From Bacteroidia bacterium (lineage in GTDB: Bacteria > Bacteroidota > Bacteroidia > Bacteroidales > VadinHA17), in contig JAPLDX010000106.1 in NCBI GenBank assembly GCA_026391215.1, positions 1 through 64,000 on the forward strand: a DNA stretch of 64,000 bases. Direction: 5' to 3'. A program made the position numbers and the translations under genes. The stretch's first letter is position 1; each line of letters opens with the position of its first letter. Below, in pieces: positions 1 to 8,660 of the stretch. The notes below the pieces were generated by a model that ran no database searches, had not been told where the DNA came from, and saw only the letters and a list, made by a program, of their open reading frames with translations.

Positions 1-696
1 ATGTACCCATATAAATGCTGAAGGATCAACCCCCATTTCCTTAAGGATTGCTATTTGTGCAAAGGCAGGCTTTTCCGGACCTGTATGAGAAGCAATTGTA
101 AGACCTGTTTCCAGATGAGTCAGAGCTGCTGCCACAATTATCTTTGTATCAGCCTCTGATAAAGTATCAGCCGGGTTAACGGCTATTTTAATCAGCCCTG
201 GCTTAATTCCTGATCCCTCGATACCATCTACAAATTCACTTATCCATTTGTCAGCCAGTGACCGGGCATCCATGGTATTGAAGCTCTCAGGGAGAAATTT
301 ATTATTGTATCCGTAATAACCCGTGTTAGTGACAAAATTAAGACCTGATTTTTGTGACAGCTCTTTTAAAATAAGCGGATCGCGCCCAAGATATTCAGGT
401 GTGCATTCTATAATCGTTTGTACACCTGCATCTTTGGCTTTAAGCACAACAGGTAATGTTTTAGCGATCACTGAGTCCTTGTTCCATCGAAAATAACCAG
501 TACTGTCAGCCCCTATGAAATCAACAAGTATATGCTCATGTGTAAGTGCCAGACCAATTTCCGAAAGCTTAACCGGGCCGTTTACAGTCATGATATATTC
601 GGGAGACTGTTTTTTGCAGGTAATGATTATTATCCCGAAGACCAGGAATAGTATTAACCACAGGATAATTTTAAAGTTATCATATTTTTCTTCCAT
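1..696 (-). CDS. Phosphotriesterase-like metal-dependent hydrolase, lipoprotein, C-terminus cut by window edge
   Basis: The minus-strand frame stays open from ATG at 696 to the window edge, giving 232 residues without a stop. Residues 11-26 are a hydrophobic signal followed by Cys27, a plausible though loose lipobox (ITC), so the protein is probably a lipoprotein. After it comes the phosphotriesterase-family opening (MTVNGPV..EIG..LTHEHILVD) with the metal-binding HxH pair at His53/His55. Further on, LIKIA carries the lysine that is carboxylated to bridge the two metals in this family, and ASHTG supplies the next metal-binding His. The last residues visible (IWVH) fall where the fourth histidine is expected. 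Family members are lactonases, phosphotriesterases or other amidohydrolases; the substrate cannot be told here. The C-terminal third is outside the window. Confidence 0.85.
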   Translation of the reverse strand, partial: MEEKYDNFKIILWLILFLVFGIIIITCKKQSPEYIMTVNGPVKLSEIGLALTHEHILVDFIGADSTGYFRWNKDSVIAKTLPVVLKAKDAGVQTIIECTPEYLGRDPLILKELSQKSGLNFVTNTGYYGYNNKFLPESFNTMDARSLADKWISEFVDGIEGSGIKPGLIKIAVNPADTLSEADTKIIVAAALTHLETGLTIASHTGPEKPAFAQIAILKEMGVDPSAFIWVH

Positions 697-1027
697 AGAT
701 GGCAGGTTTTTAAATTGTACTGCCATAAATTTAAAACAATTTAATTGAAATCATTTATAAGAATCTACATGTACTGATTTTACAGCCCGGCCGAAAGAAT
801 CGATTATGTTTTTCGCTTTAAAGTTCTGATTTTTCGGTTTAAAGCTCTGTAATTAAAGTTATTGTTAAAAACTATTAAAATTTGCAATCTCGAAATGAGA
901 TTGAGCATATAATAAACTGACATATGAATGGTTTTTTTATATTGCGGCTCAATATGGCTGGCATGGCTGTTTATTCATTAAAATGAGATAAATTTGGTGC
1001 TTCAATAAAAATTAAAACTTGCATCCG
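697..1027. other. AT-rich divergent intergenic region with one perfect palindrome
   Basis: This 331-base gap separates the phosphotriesterase-like gene from the start of the large + strand operon, so it should hold promoters for both directions. No convincing ORF is present. A perfect 7-bp inverted repeat, CAATCTC and GAGATTG with a 5-base spacer, lies at 885-903; no T-run follows, so it looks more like an operator or RNA hairpin than a terminator. A good -7 element for the + operon is listed separately. Confidence 0.5.
989..996 (+). promoter_or_regulatory. Candidate Bacteroidetes -7 element for the redox/propeller operon
   Basis: TAAATTTG matches the Bacteroidetes -7 consensus TAnnTTTG. The expected -33 TTTG is poor here (CTG around 967-969). 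A transcript starting about 7 bases downstream would have a leader of roughly 25 bases before the ATG at 1028, which also supports that start over the upstream TTG at 1019. Confidence 0.4.
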
Positions 1028-2392
1028 ATGAAAAAAATTCTTCTGATAGTTTTAGGTTTAATCGTAATTGGTATAATTGGCTATGTAGTCTTTTATATTA
1101 TAGGTTCCGATCCAGCTGTTTCTAAAAATACAAGTTCCGACTCTGCCTCTTCCAGTGTTCTCCTGGAGCAAAAGGATGAAAGTCAGCAGATAAGTGAATG
1201 GAGGGAAGAGGACAGAACAGGCGTCTCGGCAGAAACAGGATTGCTTAAAGTATGGCCCGAATCCGGACCTGAACTTATTTGGTCCAATTCTGAACTGCCT
1301 AAAGCATATTCATCAGTGTCTTTTGGCAATAATTCAATATATACAACAGGATTTGATGGGCAGAACGATGTGCTCGTTGCTCTGGATGCATCAGGAAAAA
1401 TTAAATGGCAAAGACCATACGGACGACCATGGAATCCGTCAAATCCTGAAAGCCGCTGTACTCCTACAGTAGAGGGTAACAGCGTATACGTCTCCAGCGG
1501 ATTTGGTGATATTGCATGTATTAATGGCACTTCAGGTGAAATAATCTGGAGTCTGAAAGCCAGCGAAATATACAAAGGAACTTACGGAGAATGGGGTATT
1601 GCTGAATCGCTAATAATTGACGGTCAAAAACTTTACTTTTCACCCGGAGGACCTGAAACCAATACAATTGCTCTGAATAAATCAACAGGTGAACTGATCT
1701 GGAAATCAGAAAGCCTTGATTCGAAACCGGGATACGTATCTCCAATATTAATTGAGTATTCAGGTAAAAAAATGATAATAAATGTTTCGCTAAAATATAT
1801 TTATGCGGTGGATGCATCTGACGGATCAATCCTTTGGAGAATAAAACACATTGATGCTGTTTCTCATGCCGGATATATTTCCAGCTGGCCTGAACTGGAT
1901 TTTATTAAATGCGTCACTCCGCTTTATCATGAAGGGAAAATATATGTGACAGGCGGATATGATACAGGAGCAGCTCTCCTGAGCCTTTCCGAAGACGGAA
2001 ATAATGTAACAGTTGACTGGTCAGATACTGTTCTCGATGTACATCACGGGGGTGCAGTGCTGGTGAACGGTTACATATATGGTGCAAACTGGTTGAACAA
2101 CGGTGATGGTAACTGGTGCTGCATTGATTGGAATACGGGCAAAACGATGTGGGAAGAACACTGGAAGAACAAGGGATCAATTATCTCGGCAGACGGACTT
2201 CTCTATATTTACGATGAAAGATCCGGATTTGTTGGATTGCTCAGACCGGATCCTGAAAAATTTGATCTGATCAGCAATTTTAAGATAAAAGCTGGGTCTG
2301 GACCATACTGGGCACACCCGGTCATAAAGAACGGTGTTATGTATATCAGGCATGGCGAAGCTCTCATGGCATTCGATATCAAAGAGAAATAA
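1028..2392 (+). CDS. Membrane-anchored PQQ-type beta-propeller protein 1
   Basis: 454 residues. An N-terminal hydrophobic segment (about residues 3-26) acts as signal or anchor and a Ser/Thr-rich linker follows. The rest is a beta-propeller with blades carrying the tryptophan-docking pattern, for example ALDASGKIKW, CINGTSGEIIW, ALNKSTGELIW and AVDASDGSILW. These are PQQ-like or BamB-like repeats. At about 450 residues, and without the vicinal Cys pair and catalytic Asp region of quinoprotein dehydrogenases that I could recognise, it may be a structural or binding propeller and not an enzyme. I chose ATG 1028 over TTG 1019 because the signal peptide starts there and the -7 element at 989 gives a short leader. 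First gene of the + strand operon; 20 bases precede the next propeller gene. Confidence 0.8.
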   Translation: MKKILLIVLGLIVIGIIGYVVFYIIGSDPAVSKNTSSDSASSSVLLEQKDESQQISEWREEDRTGVSAETGLLKVWPESGPELIWSNSELPKAYSSVSFGNNSIYTTGFDGQNDVLVALDASGKIKWQRPYGRPWNPSNPESRCTPTVEGNSVYVSSGFGDIACINGTSGEIIWSLKASEIYKGTYGEWGIAESLIIDGQKLYFSPGGPETNTIALNKSTGELIWKSESLDSKPGYVSPILIEYSGKKMIINVSLKYIYAVDASDGSILWRIKHIDAVSHAGYISSWPELDFIKCVTPLYHEGKIYVTGGYDTGAALLSLSEDGNNVTVDWSDTVLDVHHGGAVLVNGYIYGANWLNNGDGNWCCIDWNTGKTMWEEHWKNKGSIISADGLLYIYDERSGFVGLLRPDPEKFDLISNFKIKAGSGPYWAHPVIKNGVMYIRHGEALMAFDIKEK

Positions 2393-2412
2393 TAGTTCAT
2401 AATAATATTAAG

Positions 2413-3879
2413 GTGTCTCAGGGAAGAATAAAAAATATCATTATCGGAATTTCCGTTTTGCTTTTTGCAGCTGTTCTTTCATGGTGGTTATTCAGTAATC
2501 ACTACCCTGCAGATGTTGTAATGAGGATACCGGGAATGGATAACCGGCCAAAGACAGAGCCAAGACCTGATACAGTCATTATCGGACAGTTCTTCGATAC
2601 CCTTAAACGTTTTGATGAATTTGTTCCGGGCAGCTGGCCAAGATTCAGAGGAGAATATTTTGACAACAAGAACCGTGATAAAACTCCTCTTGCCGAATCG
2701 TGGGATTCAGCCGGACCACCTGTAGTCTGGAAAGTGACTCTTGGAGAAGGTTATGCCGGACCTGCGGTTCATAATGGAAGAGTTTATATTTTAGATTATT
2801 ATGAAAGAAGAAAAGCAGATATGCTCAGGTGTTTTTCGCTGAAATCTGGTATTGAGCTTTGGAGACGCTGGTATTATGTTGATCTTAAACGGAATCACGG
2901 CTATTCCCGTACTATACCTGCCGTAACTGATAAATACCTGGTATCCATTGGTCCACGGTCGCATGTAATGTGTCTTGACCCGATAACAGGTGATCTGAAA
3001 TGGACTCTCGATATGGAGAAAGAATTCGGGATACCTGGCAATGCTAAAGGGAAAATAACACCGGATTTCTATACCGGACAATGCCCACTTATAGATAATG
3101 ATGTTGCAGTACTGGCTCCTGGAGGGAAAGCACTTATGATCGGTATTGATTGTGCCACCGGACGAGAATTATGGAGAACTCCCAATCCCGATAGTTTGAG
3201 AATGTCGCACAGTTCAATAATGCCTATGGTCATTTTTGGAAAGAGAATGTATGTCTATAATGCTGTCGGTGGAGTTTGTGGCGTATCGGCCGAAGGTGAT
3301 GACACCGGCAGATTGCTCTGGAAAACGACTGAATGGAATCCTGCAACAACTGCCGCTTCTCCCCTTCTCCTGGATAATAATGAGATAGCTGTTTTTGGAA
3401 GCTACGGCTCAGGCGGCGGCAGGATAAGGATCAACTATGACGGATCAGATTTTTCCGCTTCAGTTATTGAAACACATAAGGCGATGGAAGGAATATCAAG
3501 CGATCAGCAGACTCCGGTTATAACCAGTAATCTTATGTGGTCGGTGATGCCTGAAAACGCAGGAGCTCTCAAGAAGCAACTTGTATGCTATAATATCTCG
3601 GATCTAAGGACAGCGGTATGGACAAGCGGCAAGGAGAACAGGTATGGCCGCGGTCTTGGACCCTACATAATCAGCGGCGATAGAATGTTCCTGCTTGATG
3701 ACGATGCCAACCTGTATGTATTTAAGCTGGGAGCCTCTGGTGCTACGCTGATATCAAAGTACAGCATAATTGATGGCATTGAAGCCTGGGGACCAATGGC
3801 TATTGCAGGAAATTATCTCTTAATGAGAGATGCCAGAAACCTGATTGCATTAAATATCGGTAAAGAAAGTCAGTTATGA
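2413..3879 (+). CDS. Membrane-anchored PQQ-type beta-propeller protein 2
   Basis: 488 residues from a GTG start. The GTG is preferred because the next ATG (2521) would remove the N-terminal membrane anchor at about residues 8-28. A proline-rich linker leads into a propeller starting near GSWPRFRGEYFDN, an entry motif shared by many PQQ-like proteins (WPxFRG). Blade signatures include CFSLKSGIELW, CLDPITGDLKW and GIDCATGRELW. It likely sits on the periplasmic face. Its last four bases (ATGA) overlap the start of the NHL-repeat gene, suggesting translational coupling. No catalytic site can be assigned. Confidence 0.8.
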   Translation: MSQGRIKNIIIGISVLLFAAVLSWWLFSNHYPADVVMRIPGMDNRPKTEPRPDTVIIGQFFDTLKRFDEFVPGSWPRFRGEYFDNKNRDKTPLAESWDSAGPPVVWKVTLGEGYAGPAVHNGRVYILDYYERRKADMLRCFSLKSGIELWRRWYYVDLKRNHGYSRTIPAVTDKYLVSIGPRSHVMCLDPITGDLKWTLDMEKEFGIPGNAKGKITPDFYTGQCPLIDNDVAVLAPGGKALMIGIDCATGRELWRTPNPDSLRMSHSSIMPMVIFGKRMYVYNAVGGVCGVSAEGDDTGRLLWKTTEWNPATTAASPLLLDNNEIAVFGSYGSGGGRIRINYDGSDFSASVIETHKAMEGISSDQQTPVITSNLMWSVMPENAGALKKQLVCYNISDLRTAVWTSGKENRYGRGLGPYIISGDRMFLLDDDANLYVFKLGASGATLISKYSIIDGIEAWGPMAIAGNYLLMRDARNLIALNIGKESQL

Positions 3880-4793
3880 ATAAGAAACTCCTGGCTATAT
3901 TTTCTCTCCTGATCATCCTGTCATTTATCGGGTATATTATATATGACACTGCCAGGCCTGAGAGGGATTCTGAGGATCAGGCTCAGGATTTGAATGAATC
4001 AGTGTCACCTGATCAATGGTTTGTCTCTCGTGAAGCGGCTGCCAATGAAGGACTTCAGTCAGTAACTATTTCCGCTGATGGTGATATATATCTCGGTGGT
4101 GATGCGTTTGTTACCTGCATAAATAAGGAGTTGACTCAAGTATGGAATCTCGGTATGGCAGGAAAAATTAAAGCACTTACAGTAAATAATGATACTGTAT
4201 TTGCGGCATCTGAAGAAATGATTTTTCTTATAAGCTCTGATGGCAAGATGATTGCTGAATGGGGACCTTATGAAGCCAACAGCATTATAACATCGATATC
4301 TGCAAATGACCTTTATGTGGCATTTGCAGATGCAGGAAACAAGAGAGTCTTCATCCTCAGTAAAAATGGTGAAGTTATTTCGATGATAGGTCAGTCTGGC
4401 GAGAAATTCATTATTCCAAGTCCCTATTTTGATGTTTATCTAACAGCTGATAATACGCTGTTTCTGGCAAACACCGGGAATTTCAGAATTGAAAAGTGGA
4501 CAATTGATGGAAGATTCCTGTCATCTTTTGGAGAACCGGGAACTGCTCCTGATGCTTTCTGCGGATGCTGCAATCCTGCCCATTTTACCGTAGTACCACA
4601 AGGATTTGTCACCGCTGAGAAAGGAATAAACAGGATAAAAATATTGGGACCTGAAGGCGGATTCATTGAATATGTTTCATCAGAGAATAAATTCATTGCT
4701 TCAGTTCCTCTGGATGTGGCATCGATTGACGGGGAAACGATCTATGCGGCGAATCCGGATGATTCAAAGTTATATGTATTTATTAGGAAGTGA
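3876..4793 (+). CDS. Membrane-anchored NHL-repeat-like propeller with a CGCC motif
   Basis: 305 residues. An N-terminal signal anchor (about residues 4-24) is followed by acidic linker and then repeats of NHL type, seen as short strands around VTISADGDIYLGG, FLANTGNFRIEKWTIDG and VTAEKGINRIKILGPEG. A compact cysteine motif, FCGCCNPAHF (around residues 228-237), sits between two blades and is the most distinctive part. NHL proteins are usually binding scaffolds. The four cysteines and histidine could hold a metal or Fe-S centre, or form a vicinal disulfide; that is inference. The stop codon forms the edge of a C-run/G-run repeat. Confidence 0.7.
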   Translation: MNKKLLAIFSLLIILSFIGYIIYDTARPERDSEDQAQDLNESVSPDQWFVSREAAANEGLQSVTISADGDIYLGGDAFVTCINKELTQVWNLGMAGKIKALTVNNDTVFAASEEMIFLISSDGKMIAEWGPYEANSIITSISANDLYVAFADAGNKRVFILSKNGEVISMIGQSGEKFIIPSPYFDVYLTADNTLFLANTGNFRIEKWTIDGRFLSSFGEPGTAPDAFCGCCNPAHFTVVPQGFVTAEKGINRIKILGPEGGFIEYVSSENKFIASVPLDVASIDGETIYAANPDDSKLYVFIRK

Positions 4794-4820
4794 CCCCCCA
4801 ACCCCCCTAAAGGGGGGCTA
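4791..4820. repeat. C-run/G-run palindromic intergenic repeat
   Basis: Two runs of six C separated by AA are followed by TAAA and six G (CCCCCC taaa GGGGGG at 4802-4817), making a strong hairpin on either strand. Repeats of this form are scattered between genes in many Bacteroidetes and Cyanobacteria. It begins at the stop codon of the NHL gene and may reduce readthrough or stabilise the mRNA inside the operon. Confidence 0.6.
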
Positions 4821-4850
4821 AATTGATTTAATTTATAAAATGTTGGTATA

Positions 4851-5051
4851 ATGAATATTACAAGGACCAATTTCCTGCAGAAGCTGATAAGAATTCTGCT
4901 GTTTTCTATCCTGGGCTTGATTGCCCTGGCTCTGGGAAGCCGTGCTGTTTCAGGTAGTAGCTGCAATAAATGTCCGGGAAATGGAATATGTAAAGGAGAA
5001 ACGGATTGCAACAAGTTTTTACCAATCAGAAATGAAAGAAGAAAAGAATAA
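4851..5051 (+). CDS. Small membrane-anchored Cys-rich protein
   Basis: 66 residues: a basic N-terminus, one hydrophobic segment (about residues 11-29), then a short tail with four cysteines in CNKCPGNGICKGETDC. The C-x2-C-x5-C-x5-C spacing could bind a small Fe-S cluster or metal. I do not recognise a named family. Its end overlaps the start of the Tat ferredoxin gene by 20 bases, and its position between the NHL protein and ferredoxin suggests a role in the same redox complex. The ORF is short, so it could be chance, but the signal-plus-cysteine layout and tight coupling favour a real gene. Confidence 0.6.
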   Translation: MNITRTNFLQKLIRILLFSILGLIALALGSRAVSGSSCNKCPGNGICKGETDCNKFLPIRNERRKE

Positions 5052-5595
5052 ATATCAGTCGCGAAGGGATTTTGTAAGTAAAGCCGGGAAAATTCTGGTT
5101 GCAGTTCCTGTTATTGCACTTCCTTTTATACTTGGGAAGAAAACATCAGCTTCAGGATATGTCTGGCAGATAGATCCTTTTAAATGCACCACCTGCGGAC
5201 AATGTAAGACAAACTGTGTACTCACTCCTTCTGCATCAAAGTGTGTTCATTCTTTTGTTCTGTGCGGTTATTGTGACCTTTGCGGAGGTTACCTGCGTCA
5301 GGGAGCTAAAACAATCAGCACCGGCGCAGAAAACCAGATGTGTCCTACTGGCGCAATAACCAGAAAATTTGTAGAAGAACCCTATTTTGAATATACGATA
5401 AACGAAGATCTTTGCGATGGTTGTGCAAAATGTGTGAAGGGTTGTGTCGACTTCGGTAACGGTTCATTGCATATGCAGATCAAACAGGATCTTTGCGCTA
5501 ACTGCAATGATTGTTCAATAGCAAGGAACTGTCCATCTCATGCAATCTCAAGAGTACCTGCAGATTATCAATACATACCAAAAGATAGAGTATGA
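5032..5595 (+). CDS. Tat-exported polyferredoxin
   Basis: 187 residues from ATG 5032. The N-terminus has a twin-arginine signal (SRRDFVSKAGK followed by a hydrophobic stretch), so the folded, cluster-loaded protein should be exported across the inner membrane. The mature part has four cysteine groups: CTTCGQC..C, CGYCDLC, CDGCAKCVKGC and CANCNDCSIARNC. These would hold up to four [4Fe-4S] clusters, although the first two are atypical in spacing. It is a likely periplasmic electron carrier partnering the NapH-like membrane protein encoded next. A longer in-frame start at 4921 exists, but it lacks a signal and reads through the small upstream gene. Confidence 0.8.
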   Translation: MKEEKNKYQSRRDFVSKAGKILVAVPVIALPFILGKKTSASGYVWQIDPFKCTTCGQCKTNCVLTPSASKCVHSFVLCGYCDLCGGYLRQGAKTISTGAENQMCPTGAITRKFVEEPYFEYTINEDLCDGCAKCVKGCVDFGNGSLHMQIKQDLCANCNDCSIARNCPSHAISRVPADYQYIPKDRV

Positions 5596-5596
5596 A

Positions 5597-5631
5597 TTCA
5601 AAATTCAAAATTCAAAATTCAAAATGCAAAA
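5597..5631. repeat. Short tandem repeat, 7-base unit
   Basis: The unit TTCAAAA occurs four times in tandem followed by the variant TGCAAAA, filling most of the 45-base gap between the ferredoxin stop and the NapH-like gene. AT-rich repeats like this are common between Bacteroidales genes. Copy-number change could alter spacing between the genes, but no function is evident. Confidence 0.7.
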
Positions 5632-5640
5632 CTATAATTG

Positions 5641-6921
5641 ATGAATAAACGGTATATACCATACGTCCTTTTATTTATAATGCTATTATGGCATGCTGTT
5701 TTGTTTGCCCAGGACAGGTTTCCTCGTCCCGAATTTGAATCTGGTTATGTTTACCCGGAGCACCAGCAACCTCTGCAGAGATCACAGACATGGGAGTATA
5801 TAGATGTAGCCGTTTTGATTGCCGCACTCTCTGTAACAACCTGGCTTGCACTTAAAAAGCGATCACGGCAGGGATTGATCTGGATGTCAGTTTTCTCTCT
5901 TGCCTATTTCGGATTTTACCGGGAAGGGTGTATTTGTTCTGTAGGATCAATTCAGAATGTCGCTCTTGCACTCTTTAACGATGGATATACAATTCCCCTC
6001 ACCGCACTGCTGTTCTTCCTTATACCTCTGATATTTGCTATTTTCTTCGGAAGGGTCTTTTGTGCCGGAGTCTGCCCGTTTGGAGCCATACAGGAGCTTA
6101 CAGGATTTAAGACCGTGAAATTGCCAAAGACAGTTGAATCAATAATGGCAGCTATTCCATTTCTATACCTTGCATTTTCTGTGCTCTTTGCTGCAATGCA
6201 GAGCGAATTCATAATTTGCAGGTACGATCCTTTTGTCGGAATATTTCGACTGGATGCATCATATACAATGATAGTATTCGGTGTGTTGCTTCTAATTGCA
6301 GGGATCTTCATAAACCGTCCCTATTGCAGATACCTTTGTCCTTATGGTGTTCTCCAGAACCTTTTTTCCAGGTTTTCATGGAAGCATCTGACGATCACTC
6401 CTGCCGAATGCACAAATTGCAGGTTGTGCGAGGAAGAAGCGTGCACTTACAATGCAATTTTGCCATCAAATACAAACCAGGAAATAGAAGATCCTGTAAG
6501 ATCAAGAAGAAGGTTTATTTCATATTTTCTTCTTATACCGGTTTTTGCTATTGCCGGAGGCTTTCTCCTTTATAATATGGCTCCGGGTCTTGCCAAAGTA
6601 CACAGGGATGTCCGCCTTGCGCAGGAAATAAGAATTGAAAAGGAAACGGGGATTGAGGCTGTATCAAAAGCTGCTGTCGCATATAAAGAAGCCGGACAGA
6701 CTGAAGAAGAGCTGTTCGCAAATGAAATGAAGATAATCTCAAGGTTCAGGAAAGCTTCTCCATGGGCAGGTGTTTTCCTTGGATTATCTCTGGGGATCAG
6801 CTTGCTGTCGCTGACAATAAAAAGAACACGAACAGAATATGTACCGCATCGTGGCAAGTGCTACAGTTGCGGAAGATGTTTTAAGTACTGCCCTGTTGAA
6901 GTAAAAAATCAAGTTAAATGA
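5641..6921 (+). CDS. NapH/NosR-like membrane 4Fe-4S protein
   Basis: 426 residues with a cleavable-looking signal (ending near LFAQ) and about six further membrane segments. The membrane core has the family signatures GRVFCAGVCPFGAIQE and CRYLCPYGVLQN, which in NapH/NosR/CcoG relatives carry electrons at the membrane, plus an earlier REGCICSVGSIQN. Soluble [4Fe-4S] motifs follow (CTNCRLCEEEAC and, at the C-terminus, CYSCGRCFKYCP). The family passes electrons between quinol or cytoplasmic donors and periplasmic redox partners, so this is the natural bridge between the cytoplasmic NuoEF-like fusion and the exported ferredoxin. ATG 5641 is preferred over TTG 5638. It overlaps the next gene by ATGA. 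Confidence 0.85.
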   Translation: MNKRYIPYVLLFIMLLWHAVLFAQDRFPRPEFESGYVYPEHQQPLQRSQTWEYIDVAVLIAALSVTTWLALKKRSRQGLIWMSVFSLAYFGFYREGCICSVGSIQNVALALFNDGYTIPLTALLFFLIPLIFAIFFGRVFCAGVCPFGAIQELTGFKTVKLPKTVESIMAAIPFLYLAFSVLFAAMQSEFIICRYDPFVGIFRLDASYTMIVFGVLLLIAGIFINRPYCRYLCPYGVLQNLFSRFSWKHLTITPAECTNCRLCEEEACTYNAILPSNTNQEIEDPVRSRRRFISYFLLIPVFAIAGGFLLYNMAPGLAKVHRDVRLAQEIRIEKETGIEAVSKAAVAYKEAGQTEEELFANEMKIISRFRKASPWAGVFLGLSLGISLLSLTIKRTRTEYVPHRGKCYSCGRCFKYCPVEVKNQVK

Positions 6922-8660
6922 TAAAGCTGACAGACAAAGAAACAGAAATTCTGAAGGGCATCAGCCAGGTGGCAGGAGTCTTTGCCATAATAGTGGCTCT
7001 GACAATGATATTCAGCCTGGTGCAGCTAAAGACTATCAATCCTCTCGATAATCCAGCGCTTGTCACTATTAAGGATCAGTATGATAAAGATCCGGAGAAT
7101 GCCAATAAGGCCGAACAGGTTCGGGCAATGGATCTCATGGCGAGGAAGGCATATTTTGCTTCAAGACGCCAGGTGGAAACAGGATCGTACCTTCTTATTG
7201 CCGGCGCGATTGTCTTTATACTCTGCCAGCGGCTAATAGCAGGAAATGAAAAGGTTATCCCTGCTGTTCCAGGAACGAAACCGGACCAGACAGCCAGTAA
7301 GAACAGGCGCAGGAAGTACCTGCTGATAACAGCATCAATAATAACAATTAGTGCAATAATCTCCTCCTTTATTCTCAGAAGCAACCTTCCTGACCTAATG
7401 GCAGACAGGCAGGTTGGAAGTAAAGAGAAAATAAAGACAGATGAAAGCAAGAAAGCCAGATCCTCAGATAGTAAGAGTGAGAGCATTATTCTGATGAATG
7501 AATTTAAGCCAGATTCCGTTAATTATCCTTTCTTCAGAGGTCAGGATAGCAGAGCCATAGCAGGAGGTTCAGGTTATCCCACTAAGTGGAATGGAGAAGC
7601 AGGAATAAATATTAAATGGAAAGTTCAGGTACCAAAGTATGGTAAAAGCTCACCTGTGATATGGGGCGATAAGCTGTTCGTTACAGGAGCAGAAGGTGCA
7701 CAGGGTGATGTGTATTGTTATGACAAGAATACCGGGAATCTTCTTTGGACAGCTTCTGCTTCTGGCATCCCCGGAGAACCCTCTGTCGTGCCTGAAATGG
7801 ATGCAGAAGCAGGACTATCAGTATCATCTGCTGCTGTCAACGGCAATGCTGTCTGTGCAATATTTGCCAATGGCAACCTTATCTGTCTCGATCATGACGG
7901 AAACAAAAAGTGGGTTCTGAATGTAGGTTCACTGAATAACGTGTACGGATATTCCTGTTCACTTATTATTTATGAGAACACTCTCATAGTTCAGCATGAT
8001 TCCGATCAGAGGCTCTCAATGATGGGCTTTGACATAAGCACAGGGAAAATGATATGGGAGACTCCACGAAGAGGACGTCCTGTATGGTCATCTCCTATTA
8101 TTGGCACATTTGGCGGGAAGCCGCAGGTAGTGATAAACGGAAATCCTGCTGTTACTGCTTTTGATCCTGTCGACGGAAAAGAACTATGGTCAGTTGACTG
8201 CCTGACCGGAGATGTTGCTCCGTCTCTTGCTGCAAACGGATCTATGGTCTTTGCAGTGACGGATTATCAAAAGCTGGCTGCAATAAAACCCGGAAACGGC
8301 GCCTCTATAGTGTGGGAGGACAATACATACACTTCCGATGTATCGAGCCCTGTGGCCAATAATGAGATACTTATCATTGCCACTGGCTATGGTGATGTTG
8401 CATGCTATAATTCACAAAAGGGAGATACACTCTGGACACACTATTTCATGGAGCAGTTTTATGCCTCCCCGGTGATAGCGGACGAAAAGATATATCTTCT
8501 TGACCGTGCCGGAACAATGCATATAGTGAAAGCAGGCAGAACATTTGAACTGCTGGCTGTTTCGCCACTTGGAGAGCCTGCCGATTGTACTCCGGCATTC
8601 TCGGATAAGAGCATTTATATAAGAGGAAAGAATAATCTTTATTGCATTTCACAGAATTGA
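6918..8660 (+). CDS. PQQ-type beta-propeller protein 3 with N-terminal membrane domain
   Basis: 580 residues. The first 155 residues contain about three membrane segments (near 18-38, 90-108 and 133-152) separated by charged loops. A Ser/Lys-rich linker then joins a propeller of about 380 residues with docking motifs such as CYDKNTGNLLW, GFDISTGKMIW, AFDPVDGKELW and CYNSQKGDTLW. The membrane domain with a periplasmic propeller distinguishes it from the two single-anchor propellers upstream. It overlaps the preceding gene by four bases and the following one by four (TTGA), consistent with one operon. No enzymatic residues can be assigned. Confidence 0.75.
   Translation: MIKLTDKETEILKGISQVAGVFAIIVALTMIFSLVQLKTINPLDNPALVTIKDQYDKDPENANKAEQVRAMDLMARKAYFASRRQVETGSYLLIAGAIVFILCQRLIAGNEKVIPAVPGTKPDQTASKNRRRKYLLITASIITISAIISSFILRSNLPDLMADRQVGSKEKIKTDESKKARSSDSKSESIILMNEFKPDSVNYPFFRGQDSRAIAGGSGYPTKWNGEAGINIKWKVQVPKYGKSSPVIWGDKLFVTGAEGAQGDVYCYDKNTGNLLWTASASGIPGEPSVVPEMDAEAGLSVSSAAVNGNAVCAIFANGNLICLDHDGNKKWVLNVGSLNNVYGYSCSLIIYENTLIVQHDSDQRLSMMGFDISTGKMIWETPRRGRPVWSSPIIGTFGGKPQVVINGNPAVTAFDPVDGKELWSVDCLTGDVAPSLAANGSMVFAVTDYQKLAAIKPGNGASIVWEDNTYTSDVSSPVANNEILIIATGYGDVACYNSQKGDTLWTHYFMEQFYASPVIADEKIYLLDRAGTMHIVKAGRTFELLAVSPLGEPADCTPAFSDKSIYIRGKNNLYCISQN

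Noticed and set aside
1183..1575. Long antisense ORFs inside the propeller, Nuo-like and other genes
   Set aside because: They overlap well-supported coding sequence in other frames and encode proteins without recognisable motifs.
4851..5051. Heme-binding c-type cytochrome motif in the Cys-rich small protein
   Set aside because: No CxxCH motif is present here or in the neighbouring NHL and ferredoxin proteins.
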